Positions 22,603 to 31,422 of a stretch of DNA of 64,000 bases are shown piece by piece (the stretch's first letter is position 1; each line of letters starts with the position of its first letter). A program made the position numbers and the translations under genes. The DNA is from JAYFQE01 sp034927345 (GTDB taxonomy: Bacteria; Bacillota; Clostridia; Saccharofermentanales; UBA5734), in assembly GCA_034927345.1 (NCBI GenBank), contig JAYFQE010000003.1, positions 1 through 64,000 on the forward strand, in the 5' to 3' direction. Below the pieces are notes generated by a model, which saw only the letters and a list, made by a program, of their open reading frames with translations, did not search any database and had not been told where the DNA came from.

Positions 22603-22955
22603 ATGCGTTAAGCTGTTCCCCTCTCCTATATATCTGCCTTCATACTATACGAAATTATAGGGGGCGACTTGTTGCAGAAAAGTGTACGTCATGTAAATAA
22701 ACGATCATTATTTATTGCAATTTTGCCATATTTAAAGATTGGCAACACAGATATTCAACCACAATTCCGTTATAACAGAACATATGAAAAAGAAACCCAG
22801 CAAGCAGCAGTAATTGCAAGGTTTCTTTAGGGTATCCTTCAGAGACGCGAGCCCAGACGCGAGCCCAGACGCGAGCCCAGAAGTTTACCGATATGTGTCA
22901 TTACCTAATATTTTGCGTATTGATCGCCAAACACCGTAGTCTTTTTCTCTATGTT
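22603..22955. other. Non-coding region between the glycan cluster and the sugar transport operon
   Basis: This gap of about 350 bases holds the upstream region of the gene at 22602, with a TATAAT on the minus strand near 22650 but only a weak -35, AT-rich sequence to about 22800, and a short tandem repeat at 22843-22878. No terminator with a clear T-run is seen after the transport operon. No credible gene is present. Confidence 0.4.
22843..22878. repeat. Three tandem copies of a 12-base unit
   Basis: AGACGCGAGCCC occurs three times without mismatch or gap, just past the end of the ABC permease gene. Copy number is likely to vary by slippage. It is too short and lacks the spacers needed for a CRISPR array. 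Confidence 0.85.
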
Positions 22956-23846
22956 TTATCCTTTCACTCCGCCTGTCAGGCCGCCGACGATATATTTACT
23001 CAACAACACATACACGATAAAGGTGGGCATGAACACGATGATCACCGACGCAAACAGGCCGCTCCAATCACCGCTGTACTGCATGCCGTTGATCATTGAG
23101 AACAGACCCAGCGCTACAGGGCGCAAGTTATCGGAGTTGACAAACATCAATGACAGGAAGTATTCATTCCAGATATTGATAAAGTTGAAGATGGTCACAG
23201 TGATAAGCCCGCCTTGCGCCATGGGGAATACGATGCGCCAGAATGTTTTAATGGGGTGGCTTCCATCAATGGCGGCCGCTTCCTCGTAGGAGCAGGAGAT
23301 ATTTTCAAAATAGGCCATTAAAAAAATCGTTGTATATGGAATCTTGGTAGCTACAAATAAGGTGATCAAAACCATACGGTTTGTTAGTTCATGCCGCAGC
23401 AGTCCCGCGCGAGCCACCATCATGTATAACGGTATAATAACCATGATAACAGGTACGCCTGTAGTGGCGGCCAGCAATGTATGGATTATTTTCGAGCCGG
23501 GGAATTTAAACCGCTGAAGCACATAGGAATAGGGCGCGCAGATCAAGATCAGCAACGCGCATGAAACCGTCGCGTATATAAGCGAGTTAAGAAAAAATAC
23601 AGACACATTCGATGATACCCATGCACGAGAGTAGTTTTCGAGATGTATCCCGCTGCTGAACGAAAAAATCGTGCCCTTGAAAATATCAGCCGGCGTCGAG
23701 AGGCTGGCAGCGATGACCCATAACAAGATTATTATGGTGAAACCTACCCAGGTAACCAGCAATAGATAACCTGGCACAAGGGGAATTTCTTTTTGTATAT
23801 TAAAAGAACCCGCGATATTCGGTTCCCTTTTTTTGTTCATCAGCAT
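22956..23846 (-). CDS. Carbohydrate ABC transporter permease, MalG type
   Basis: The 296-residue inner membrane protein has six helices and the EAA loop typical of sugar permeases: YEEAAAIDGSHPIKTFWRIVFPMAQGG, which contacts the ATPase. The C-terminus GGLTGGVKG is typical of the MalG/CUT1 group. The ATG at 23846 is chosen because AGGAGA lies at the right distance; an earlier in-frame start has none. It is the last gene of the operon, 10 bases after the MalF-type gene. No ATP-binding subunit is encoded in the operon, as is common for CUT1 systems in Bacillota that share an MsmX-type ATPase. Substrate not evident. Confidence 0.9.
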   Translation of the reverse strand: MLMNKKREPNIAGSFNIQKEIPLVPGYLLLVTWVGFTIIILLWVIAASLSTPADIFKGTIFSFSSGIHLENYSRAWVSSNVSVFFLNSLIYATVSCALLILICAPYSYVLQRFKFPGSKIIHTLLAATTGVPVIMVIIPLYMMVARAGLLRHELTNRMVLITLFVATKIPYTTIFLMAYFENISCSYEEAAAIDGSHPIKTFWRIVFPMAQGGLITVTIFNFINIWNEYFLSLMFVNSDNLRPVALGLFSMINGMQYSGDWSGLFASVIIVFMPTFIVYVLLSKYIVGGLTGGVKG

Positions 23847-23856
23847 AATCTTCTCC

Positions 23857-24765
23857 TTAAAATTCCAGATCATCTGCCTTGATCAAGCGGTTCACCAGTG
23901 TAAAAATGAACACGATGAACAGACACAGCATTACGCCGATAGCAGCAGCTACACCCGCGTCGCGCACAACATTGCCCGTGTTTTCCGTACCAAACAGTTT
24001 ATCGTACATATAAATCATAGGCACTATAGTGGAGGTATCGGCTGAGATAGGTGAAAAAAGCTTAGACCAGATAAAAAATCCTGACACGCTGATGGACCAC
24101 ATGATAATATTGGTACGCAGGATGCCCCTTAGTAATGGCAATGTGATACAAAAAAACTGATTGGTTTTACTTGCGCCGTCAATACTGGCAGCTTCATAAT
24201 AATCTGGGCCGATACGTTCTATACCGCTAATCCAGATCAACATGAAATGCCCGATCATGCCAAAACAGTACGACAGTAACAACGCCCAAAACTTATGATC
24301 TGCGTCCAGCCATTGTATTTTTGCCAGAAAACCAAGGTGTAGTGCTTTAAATAAGTTTGTCAACATGCCATAGGACGAATTGAACACATATTGGATCCAC
24401 ATTGTGGCCATGGCTACGGCGCTGATAACGTTGGGCAGATAAATAGCTGCCTGAAAAAATCCTTTTCCACGCACGCCGTTTTTGAGAATGACTGCCATCA
24501 ACAACGAAACGCTCAATGTGATGATACCGCCAATCACAAATATCTTGATGAGATTGAGCCAGGATGTCTGATATAGCGGGGTGGACAATAAACTGATATA
24601 GTTGTTAAAACCGTTAAATTTCCATTTATCGGTCGTGTCCGTGATCTCCTGGATCGTGAAAAAGCTCATGATCACGGTACGGATAATCGGATAGATGAAT
24701 GTGGCGACAAATATTAACGTGGCCGGTGCCGCAAATGCGACGATCATGCTGCGATTCCTCTTCAT
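23857..24765 (-). CDS. Carbohydrate ABC transporter permease, MalF type
   Basis: The 302-residue membrane protein has six predicted helices with an EAA loop (YYEAASIDGASKTNQFFCITLPLLRG) characteristic of MalF/UgpA-type permeases. It pairs with the downstream MalG-type protein to form the channel. The ATG at 24765 follows GGAAGGAG and removes a 13-codon extension that would cover the intercistronic hairpin. That hairpin (24784-24814) stands between this gene and the binding-protein gene and probably lowers permease expression relative to the binding protein. Confidence 0.9.
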   Translation of the reverse strand: MKRNRSMIVAFAAPATLIFVATFIYPIIRTVIMSFFTIQEITDTTDKWKFNGFNNYISLLSTPLYQTSWLNLIKIFVIGGIITLSVSLLMAVILKNGVRGKGFFQAAIYLPNVISAVAMATMWIQYVFNSSYGMLTNLFKALHLGFLAKIQWLDADHKFWALLLSYCFGMIGHFMLIWISGIERIGPDYYEAASIDGASKTNQFFCITLPLLRGILRTNIIMWSISVSGFFIWSKLFSPISADTSTIVPMIYMYDKLFGTENTGNVVRDAGVAAAIGVMLCLFIVFIFTLVNRLIKADDLEF

Positions 24766-24783
24766 ACACAGCTCCTTCCCTAA

Positions 24784-24814
24784 AAAATAGCGGACAGCTT
24801 TCAAGGCTGTCCGC
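24784..24814 (-). terminator. Intercistronic hairpin / leaky terminator in the sugar transport operon
   Basis: GCGGACAGC (24790-24798) and GCTGTCCGC (24806-24814) pair perfectly; on the minus strand a TATTTTTTA tail follows. It lies between the binding-protein stop and the first permease start, so it may act as a partial terminator or protect the upstream message from decay. Confidence 0.75.
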
Positions 24815-24831
24815 CATATTAACGCTGTGTG

Positions 24832-26163
24832 TTACTTCTTGGATGCAGCTGTCATATTTGCTACAAATTCTTCAGCCGTGCAGGTACCGGCGTACAGTTT
24901 CATCAAATTTTCCTTCAGAGCCGGTGTAATATCCGGATTACCCTCCAGACCGCCTGAAGTTGCAAAGATCTCCGTACAGTTGTCCATATAAGGTTTCGCG
25001 TCGGCGAGTTGATCGGGCCAGGATGTATTGTTCATATCGGCGGGAAGAGCCAAGCTTTCCTTTGCCAGTTTCGCGTCCCATTCACCGCGGGTTAACATGA
25101 CAAGCAACGCAAAAGCAGCTTCAGTATTCTCGCATTTGTTGGTTACAGCAAGGCTCTGGCTTCCAATGACCATAGCCTCCAGGCCGTTGATGCCGCCATC
25201 AACCTCAGGATAGCCAAAGAAACCCCACTGGAAACTTGAGTCGGTGATATTTTTTGTCTCATTAACAACATAAGTGCCAACACAGTACATGGCGGCTTTA
25301 CCGGTTGCAAATTCTGTGTTCTGACCGGTAGGCCAAACATTTGAGCCAACCTGACCGGAAAAGTACCCGTTTGATGCCAGCTCCTGAAAGGCTTTCGCGG
25401 TTTGAAGAACTTCAGCCTTATCCCACAAACCCTCCTTAACGACTTTCTTCACCTCATCAGAACCGAGCAAGCGGGCCAGATGCATACCAAAGGCCTGTGT
25501 GGCGTACGCGTCATCAGTCGTCAATGGAATAATGCCGGCGTCTTTTAACTTTTGGCAGACAGTAAGAAATTCTTTCCAGTTGGTCGGTTTCTCGTTGATG
25601 CCAGCCTGCTTGAACAAGGTCTTATTATATAAATACGCGTTGGCTTTCATTTGATACGGGATCTCGTATAGTTTACCATCACTGTAATAACTGCGGCATA
25701 ACTTCATCAGTACCGGGTTGGTATCTTTTTCATAATCAGCTGCCTTAACAAGGTTCTCCAAGTTGATAATGCGTTCCCCGTAGTTACTTTTGTTACCGGC
25801 GCCATCAAACAGGTCAACTTGCTGGTTTGCATCGAGCGCGGGTATTAAGCCTTCCTTTATCCCCTTACGGCCCTTGAATTGCAGGTCAACCGTCGCGCCG
25901 GTCTTCTCTTCAAATGCTTTTACAGCTTCGGTGATTACGACACCCTGAGGTTCGGTCGCTTCCCAGTTGGACCAGTAAACCAGTTTTATGTCCTTATACT
26001 TCTGACCTTCGGATGCGGTCGTAGAAGAGGCCGTTGTGCCATTAGATGTCTTGGTGCTGTCGGATGCCGTGGTGCCGGACGGTGTTCGGCATCCTGTCAA
26101 TAACGTGACGGCAAGGAGACTGCAAGTGATAAGACATCCCATTCTTTTTGCAACCTTGTTCAT
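24832..26163 (-). CDS. Sugar ABC transporter substrate-binding lipoprotein (family 1)
   Basis: The 443-residue protein has a lipoprotein signal peptide with lipobox LLTGC (Cys25), a Thr/Ser-rich linker, then a binding-protein fold: KLVYWSNWEATEP, FEEKTGATVDLQF, a central GKAAMYCVGTYVVNE segment and a C-terminal helical part (NPDITPALKENLMKLYAGTCTAEEFVANM). These match family 1 extracellular solute-binding proteins for oligosaccharides. It would sit on the outer face of the membrane and deliver sugar to the two permeases downstream. It starts five bases after the LacI-type regulator stop. The sugar is not identifiable by reading. Confidence 0.9.
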   Translation of the reverse strand: MNKVAKRMGCLITCSLLAVTLLTGCRTPSGTTASDSTKTSNGTTASSTTASEGQKYKDIKLVYWSNWEATEPQGVVITEAVKAFEEKTGATVDLQFKGRKGIKEGLIPALDANQQVDLFDGAGNKSNYGERIINLENLVKAADYEKDTNPVLMKLCRSYYSDGKLYEIPYQMKANAYLYNKTLFKQAGINEKPTNWKEFLTVCQKLKDAGIIPLTTDDAYATQAFGMHLARLLGSDEVKKVVKEGLWDKAEVLQTAKAFQELASNGYFSGQVGSNVWPTGQNTEFATGKAAMYCVGTYVVNETKNITDSSFQWGFFGYPEVDGGINGLEAMVIGSQSLAVTNKCENTEAAFALLVMLTRGEWDAKLAKESLALPADMNNTSWPDQLADAKPYMDNCTEIFATSGGLEGNPDITPALKENLMKLYAGTCTAEEFVANMTAASKK

Positions 26164-26168
26164 TCAAT

Positions 26169-27263
26169 TTACCTCCATGTCATTTTATCTGAACTTCTGT
26201 AGAAGCCCAAATTACTGCTCAAAACGATGTCGATGGGGCAATCAACGCGTTGGGGTGGCTCTATGTTCTTTACAATTCGCTCTACTAGAATCTGCAGGCT
26301 GGCATATCCCTTTGCATAGGCTGCTTGATTAATGACTGCTTTTATTTTTCCTTGTTGCAATAGGCAGGCTGTCATATCATTCAAATCGGTGCCAACAATC
26401 GCCACGTGGTTAGCTACGCCAGTCTCCTCGGCTGCTCGTACCATCAGATCATTATCATGAGATGTCAGCGCATAGGCCGCTACCGTATCCGGATACTGGA
26501 GATACGCTTTTTTTAATGCGTTGCAAACCATTTCTTCCAATCCTGGTTTATTTGAATACCCCGTTACGACCTGAACTTTAAGGCCTGTTTTTTTCTCGGC
26601 AATACTTTCAATAAAGCTCTTTATTTTATTGATGTGGGTTTTCGAATCCGGCCGGCCTTCCGATACAAGGACAGTGCCGATTTCCGGTGTAATCAAACTA
26701 ATAAACTCACCTGCTACGCGTCCAAGGACTTTTTCATTCGAGGGAATGCAATAGAGGCCCTCCGGTTCCTTCAATTCGTCATCTACTACGACTGTCGTTA
26801 TTTTTTGTGATACGAGCCGCTGCAATTGCATCAATACCTTTGGGCTGCGTGTATAGGAAAATGTGACCACGCCCGTGTATTCCCCCTCGGTATCGGCAAT
26901 TTGTTTAAGCAACTCATATTGATGCTGTTCATCACGGCAGTATATTTCCTTTACCTCAACGTTAAGGCCTTTTGCCTCTTTCGAACCGGCCCGAACGCCT
27001 TCCCAAATACAAGAAAAATATAGTCCTTCGTCCTGCGGCATGACGATGGCCATGCGGCAAGGTTTGCGTTTGATGGAGGCGGCAGCATAATTAATCTCGT
27101 AACCCATTTCTTGTGCTGTTTCTAGAATTTTCTTGCGCAATATGTCGCTCACGCCATCCTTGTTGGATAAAGCGCGATGTACGGAGACAGATGACACTTT
27201 CAGTCTGGCGGCAATATCCTTAATGGTGACAGTATCGTAAGTGGGTTCCGTTTTTTCCGTCAT
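26169..27263 (-). CDS. LacI-family transcriptional regulator of the sugar transport operon
   Basis: An N-terminal LacI helix-turn-helix and hinge is clear (VTIKDIAARLKVSSVSVHRALS followed by KDGVSDILRKKILETAQEMGYEINYAA split here), then a periplasmic-binding-protein-like effector domain (AIVMPQDEGLYFSCIWEGV; VVTFSYTRSPKVL; LVSEGRPDSKTH; AIVGTDLNDM). It is 364 residues, slightly longer than typical because of a short N-terminal extension. As the first gene of the operon it probably represses its own message and that of the transporter, released by the imported sugar. A palindrome with a central CG, TAATCGATTA, lies about 80 bases upstream and is a good operator candidate. Confidence 0.9.
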   Translation of the reverse strand: MTEKTEPTYDTVTIKDIAARLKVSSVSVHRALSNKDGVSDILRKKILETAQEMGYEINYAAASIKRKPCRMAIVMPQDEGLYFSCIWEGVRAGSKEAKGLNVEVKEIYCRDEQHQYELLKQIADTEGEYTGVVTFSYTRSPKVLMQLQRLVSQKITTVVVDDELKEPEGLYCIPSNEKVLGRVAGEFISLITPEIGTVLVSEGRPDSKTHINKIKSFIESIAEKKTGLKVQVVTGYSNKPGLEEMVCNALKKAYLQYPDTVAAYALTSHDNDLMVRAAEETGVANHVAIVGTDLNDMTACLLQQGKIKAVINQAAYAKGYASLQILVERIVKNIEPPQRVDCPIDIVLSSNLGFYRSSDKMTWR

Positions 27264-27337
27264 TATCTTTGTATTCTTCCCTTCTCTGTCACCGTTGTTG
27301 TGACTTGTGTTTAGGATGTAAGGTTTAATTATCGTTT

Positions 27338-27353
27338 ACTTAATCGATTACGT
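27338..27353. promoter_or_regulatory. Candidate operator for the LacI-family regulator
   Basis: ACTTAATCGATTACGT contains a perfect 10-base palindrome (27341-27350) with a central CG step, the hallmark of LacI/GalR sites, with two further matching flanking bases. It lies in the likely promoter region of the operon. Confidence 0.5.
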
Positions 27354-27554
27354 TATCGTATACACATAAGTTACACCTTTTTGATTCCGTGATCAATATG
27401 GAAATAATCCTAATTTTACTTTATTTTTTTGTCTAAAATGGAGAAAGATCACGCGTCTGAATTTATCCGTTGCATGATATGCATTGTTTACTTCATACCC
27501 GGCAGTTACTATTGGTCTCTCTTAACTTCGTAAACTACAGTAGGTACATAAATA

Positions 27555-27593
27555 AAAGACGGCCTTGCTCTTTTTAAGAGTAAGGCCGTCTTT
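27555..27593 (-). terminator. Intrinsic terminator of the tRNA-Lys gene
   Basis: On the minus strand AAAGACGGCCTTACTCTT pairs with AGAGCAAGGCCGTCTTT with one mismatch around a four-base loop, then TATTT. It is nine bases after the tRNA 3' end. Confidence 0.85.
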
Positions 27594-27601
27594 ACAAATA
27601 A

Positions 27602-27677
27602 TGGTGCGCCTTCAGGGACTCGAACCCGGGGCCCACTGATTAAGAGTCAGTTGCTCTACCAACTGAGCTAAAGGCGC
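27602..27677 (-). tRNA. tRNA-Lys (anticodon CTT), with encoded CCA
   Basis: The cloverleaf is clear on the minus strand: acceptor GCGCCTT/AAGGCGC, D-arm TAGCTCAGTTGGTAGAGCA, anticodon loop CTCTTAA between CTGA-type arms, variable loop, T-arm with GGTTCGAGTCC and 3' ACCA. Anticodon CTT reads the lysine codon AAG. It stands alone, with its own terminator. Confidence 0.95.
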
Positions 27678-27786
27678 GTACCGTTCTTGCGAACAGATGT
27701 TATGATACCAGCGGGTTACAGGAATGTCAAGATCGATTACAGGACCTGTCGATTACAGCTCCGTTATATGTCTGCGCGAGCCGTAG

Positions 27787-28911
27787 TTACCGGGGCACAG
27801 ATACCGTATGGCTGTTTCGGAAGGTTTTCAGAATCTGGACCGCTTCATCACGGTCTTTTGCTTCTACACTGAATGAAATGCCTTGGTCAAATCCTCTGCT
27901 ATACGCCTGTGCTAAATTCTCTTTCGATATGCCATAGTCGGTAATCGTAATTTTCTTGCTTTTTGCTGTTTTGTATATTTTATCAAGGAAATCATAGCCG
28001 AAAACAAGATTCTGAGGCTGACCGAAGTTCATGCCAAAGAGGTTTTTGCATTCCATCATGGAAAACACCCATTGATCGGCTCTTCCGCAATAATGGATGC
28101 TTCCACCGCCAAATGCTTCCAGTAGTTTCTCGTCATATGGTCTGACATATTCTTCATACAGTTCTTTTGAAAGGTTGACGGAAGTATCGTTTCTCAGTAC
28201 TATGCCGCCTCTGAAAAGCGTTCCCCAGTGGCAAACAAAACCTTCCGCTTCATCGTTGATATCGGCTTTGACTGCTTTAATGAAGCGGATATAAGTATCG
28301 CATATCAATTCAAGCAACTCGTGAACCAGCTCCGGTTCATCGTATAAGGCGTAATAGATATCTGATCCCCATATCAAATGAGCTGTATCGAAAGGTCCTT
28401 GCGTATCCGGATGATAGATGCTGATCAGTTTCTGGCAAACCGGATATTTTGCCAAAACCTCCTGGTAGAATTCATGCGTTAAAAAAACTTTCTTTCCGAG
28501 TCCGGAATGAATATCCGGTACGCCGCTATGCAGAATGCTCCGGATACCGTCGATATTCTTTACGGGATCGACCCAAGGCATGTTATTCTCCAGAACTCTG
28601 CATTGAACCCCAAATAATGACGGCAAAATGCCAACGCCATAATTCGCGCGTATCATAGGAAGGGCATCATCCTTTAATGCGCAGGCTGAAGCGGCCGTTA
28701 TCAGTTCATTCACCAGCATTTTTTCCATATCTTGAACGGTTTCGCCATAAGAATATCGCTCGAACCGGCTATCCGGATATGTAACCCTAAGAGGCATATC
28801 GCCGGTTCCTTGATATGAAAAACTCTGTTTATACCGTTTTCGCGAGTCGTTCAGATGATCTGCGTCAAGATTATCTTCAAGGTACTTCAAGATAGTATCA
28901 AGCTGTTCCAT
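27787..28911 (-). CDS. Uroporphyrinogen decarboxylase-family protein, methyltransferase-like, with HxC zinc motif
   Basis: The 374-residue protein has the URO-D-family TIM-barrel pattern but not the N-terminal arginine-rich motif of HemE. It contains GSIHYCGRADQW and a cysteine about 13 residues later (MMECKNLFG), giving the His-x-Cys...Cys zinc motif of MtaA/CmuA-type methylcobamide methyltransferases. Other landmarks are RANYGVGILPSLFG, GPFDTAHLIWG and DYGISKENL. I infer a methyltransferase or demethylase acting on a small methylated compound, perhaps with a corrinoid protein encoded elsewhere; none is nearby. The start has GGAGG eight bases upstream. A divergent AraC-type regulator 132 bases away probably controls it. 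Confidence 0.75.
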   Translation of the reverse strand: MEQLDTILKYLEDNLDADHLNDSRKRYKQSFSYQGTGDMPLRVTYPDSRFERYSYGETVQDMEKMLVNELITAASACALKDDALPMIRANYGVGILPSLFGVQCRVLENNMPWVDPVKNIDGIRSILHSGVPDIHSGLGKKVFLTHEFYQEVLAKYPVCQKLISIYHPDTQGPFDTAHLIWGSDIYYALYDEPELVHELLELICDTYIRFIKAVKADINDEAEGFVCHWGTLFRGGIVLRNDTSVNLSKELYEEYVRPYDEKLLEAFGGGSIHYCGRADQWVFSMMECKNLFGMNFGQPQNLVFGYDFLDKIYKTAKSKKITITDYGISKENLAQAYSRGFDQGISFSVEAKDRDEAVQILKTFRNSHTVSVPR

Positions 28912-28979
28912 CCTTGCTAACCTCCATGCTTTTTCTTAACATTATAAGAAGCATAAATAGTAAAATCTTTTCATATATA

Positions 28980-29008
28980 TTGAAAAACTATGCGTCTTGT
29001 TCTATTAT
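28980..29008 (+). promoter_or_regulatory. Promoter of the AraC-family regulator gene
   Basis: TTGAAA (28980-28985), exactly 17 bases, TATTAT (29003-29008), 35 bases before the start at 29044. On the minus strand a TATAAT at 28941-28946 probably serves the divergent methyltransferase-like gene, so the two promoters share about 40 bases. Confidence 0.65.
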
Positions 29009-29043
29009 TCTTGATAAACCAAAAGAGAAAAGAGTGAACAGCT

Positions 29044-29937
29044 ATGAAGGAACCGGCCCTTAAGCTGTCGATAAGCGATGATACTAAAATCATGCACGCC
29101 ATAAGTGAACATTGGAGCATGCCTGATTTTCATTTCCATGACGCGTTCGAAATTTATCTGTCCATGACAGAAAACGTCAAGTACTTTGTCAATGATAAAC
29201 TGTATGTTTTAAAAAGAGGAGACCTCTTGGTCTTTAACAATCTGGATATCCACAAAACCGTCCTTCCGGCCGGCGTGTTGTATGACCGATATATTATGAC
29301 CTTTTCCCCTTCTCTTGCTGAAGAAATATCCACGCCTTCAACCGATCTCCTGGCGTGTTTTCTGGGCAGAGATATCGATTTTCATCACTGTGTCCATCCA
29401 TCAGAGCTTTTCTTTGCGAAATTAACCCATCTATTCGAAGAAGGCATATTGCTTGAGGATTCGGTTGCTTACGGTTCTGATATCAGAAAGAGAATTTTAT
29501 TGGAAGAGATCCTTCTCATCATAAACGAAGTATACAGAACAGAATCCCACGTGACCACTTTCCACAACGACAGCAATTATATAAGAATCAAGCCAATTCT
29601 ACAGTATGTACACGATCATATCGATAGCGACCTGCAGATTGATGTTCTTGCACGCACTTTCTTTATCGGCCGGTCGTATCTCTGCTGCCTCTTTAAAAAA
29701 GTTACCGGCTTTGGTATAAACGAGTATATTGTCAACCGAAGAATCAGCTTGGCGCAAAAGCTTTTAAGCGATGGCTTTCCCGTTTCGGAAACACGGGAAG
29801 CCGTGGGGTATAAGAATGACGCCCATTTTATCAGAATATTCAAAAAACACGTCGGCGCAACGCCAAAACAATACGGCTTGAGTCATAGTCAAACCAATAA
29901 AATTATGCGGCAAACCGGAGATAAGCAGAAGTTTTAA
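29044..29937 (+). CDS. AraC-family transcriptional regulator with N-terminal cupin
   Basis: The 297-residue protein has an N-terminal cupin-type sensor half (WSMPDFHFHDAFEIYLSM; LYVLKRGDLLVFNNLDIHKTV) and a C-terminal double helix-turn-helix: DLQIDVLARTFFIGRSYLCCLFKKVTGFGINEYI in parts, then LAQKLLSDGFPVSETREAVGYKNDAHFIRIFKKHVGATPKQY in parts. AraC proteins with cupins sense small organic molecules, often sugars or related compounds. It is divergent from the URO-D-family gene and is its likely regulator. The ATG at 29044 follows an AGAGAAAAGAG purine run. No other gene shares its direction. Confidence 0.88.
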   Translation: MKEPALKLSISDDTKIMHAISEHWSMPDFHFHDAFEIYLSMTENVKYFVNDKLYVLKRGDLLVFNNLDIHKTVLPAGVLYDRYIMTFSPSLAEEISTPSTDLLACFLGRDIDFHHCVHPSELFFAKLTHLFEEGILLEDSVAYGSDIRKRILLEEILLIINEVYRTESHVTTFHNDSNYIRIKPILQYVHDHIDSDLQIDVLARTFFIGRSYLCCLFKKVTGFGINEYIVNRRISLAQKLLSDGFPVSETREAVGYKNDAHFIRIFKKHVGATPKQYGLSHSQTNKIMRQTGDKQKF

Positions 29938-29960
29938 CACAGAAAGCTGCTCTGAGCCGT

Positions 29961-31367
29961 TTATATCGATGTCGCCGGCGGACTGACCCGCGCCAGGATG
30001 CTGCGAGCCGCGATGACGCCGCTCGCGCCGGCCTGGGATAGTCCGCGGGTGATGCCGGCGCCGTCGCCGATCGCATACAGGTTGGGGAGTTTGGTTTCCA
30101 ATTCCTGGTTCAATTCCAGGCGCGAGCTGTAAAATTTAACTTCGACGCCATAGAGCAGCGTATCATGGTTAGCCGTGCCGGGCGCCAGTTTATCCAAAGT
30201 TTCAATCATCTCGATGATGTTATCCAGGTGACGCTTGGGTAAAACCAGGCTCAGGTCGCCTGGCGTCGCTTCCAATGTCGGCTGGACAAAGCTTTGGCTC
30301 AGGCGGTGTTCATTGGTCCGGCGGCCGTTTATAAGGTCGCCGAAACGCTGGACCAGCACGCCGCCGCCAAGCATATTGGATAAGGAAGCGATACGTTTGC
30401 CGTATTGGTAAGGTTCGCGGAAGGGCGATGTGAATTTGTTGCTGACCAACAGGGCGAAGTTGGTATTTTCACTGCGCAGAGCCGGATCGGTATAGCTGTG
30501 GCCGTTGACGGTCAGGATGCCGTCGGTATTTTCAGTAACCACATAGCCATAAGGATTCATACAGAACGTACGCACCGGATCCTTGTATTGTTTCGTCCGG
30601 TAATGCAGCTTGGCTTCATAAACGGCATCGGTGATTTCTTTAAAAACGATAGCCGGCAATTCTACGCGCACGCCGATATCGACCTGGTTGTTGATTAAGT
30701 CCAGTTTCAGGCGGCGGCATTGGTCGGAAAACCATTCGGCGCCGGAACGGCCCGGAGCGACGATTAAATAACGGCAGGTGAACTCTTCGCGGCTGGTTTC
30801 CAGGCGGTACCCTTCAGCGCCGGCCGGAATGATGTTGAGGACTTGGGTATTGCACAGGATGTCCAGACGCTGCTGCAGATAATCGTACTGGGCAGCCAGG
30901 ATTTCCCGGTTTCGCTCTGTCCCCAGATGCTTGCAGCGGGCATCCATTAAATGGAGATCGAATCCGATGGCTTTGCGCCGGATCAGATCAGCTTCTGCCG
31001 TGTAAGTCGAATAATAGACGTCGGTAGCGCCGAATTTCTGGTTGACTTGATCGACGTATTCGATCAATTGCATGACTTGTTGATCAGATAAATAATCATT
31101 GAGCCAGCCGCCAAATTGAGTCGTAAAATTGAATTTGCCGTCGGAATAGGCGCCGGCGCCGCCAAAGCCGCGCATAATGGCGCAATTATGGCAGTTGAGG
31201 CAGTGATCGGTTTTTTTGCTGATCAGCGGACAGTCACGGTGACGAATATCCGGTCCTTGCTCCAAAAGCGCAATCTTCAGATCAGGCCGGTTGCCGGCCA
31301 GTTCGTAGCCAGCAAAAATCCCGGCCAAGCCTCCCCCGATTATAATGACATCGTAGGTTTGTGCCAT
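29961..31367 (-). CDS. FAD-dependent dehydrogenase (COG2509-like) with cysteine cluster
   Basis: The 468-residue flavoprotein begins with an FAD-binding dinucleotide motif (DVIIIGGGLAGIFAGYEL), then a cysteine-rich stretch (HRDCPLISK; HCLNCHNCAIMRGFGGAG) of CxxCxxC form, YSDGKFNFTTQFGG, a second FAD contact (YLIVAPGRSGAEWF) and the C-terminal FAD motif LYAIGDGAGITRGLSQAG. This matches the COG2509 group of uncharacterised FAD dehydrogenases common in anaerobes. The cysteine cluster may hold an iron-sulfur centre or be redox-active. The reaction is unknown. It is transcribed alone or with the DUF975 gene 55 bases upstream. Confidence 0.82.
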   Translation of the reverse strand: MAQTYDVIIIGGGLAGIFAGYELAGNRPDLKIALLEQGPDIRHRDCPLISKKTDHCLNCHNCAIMRGFGGAGAYSDGKFNFTTQFGGWLNDYLSDQQVMQLIEYVDQVNQKFGATDVYYSTYTAEADLIRRKAIGFDLHLMDARCKHLGTERNREILAAQYDYLQQRLDILCNTQVLNIIPAGAEGYRLETSREEFTCRYLIVAPGRSGAEWFSDQCRRLKLDLINNQVDIGVRVELPAIVFKEITDAVYEAKLHYRTKQYKDPVRTFCMNPYGYVVTENTDGILTVNGHSYTDPALRSENTNFALLVSNKFTSPFREPYQYGKRIASLSNMLGGGVLVQRFGDLINGRRTNEHRLSQSFVQPTLEATPGDLSLVLPKRHLDNIIEMIETLDKLAPGTANHDTLLYGVEVKFYSSRLELNQELETKLPNLYAIGDGAGITRGLSQAGASGVIAARSILARVSPPATSI

Positions 31368-31422
31368 AAATCAACATCCTTATCTTTTATTGCCGTGTAT
31401 GCCGGAAGGCGGAATTTTGCCG

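Noticed and set aside
22843..22878. Short CRISPR-like array
   Set aside because: The 12-base units are directly joined with no spacers, and no cas genes are present.
27787..28911. Uroporphyrinogen decarboxylase HemE
   Set aside because: The HemE N-terminal motif is not seen, no heme genes are nearby, and the HxC...C zinc motif points to the methyltransferase branch of the family.
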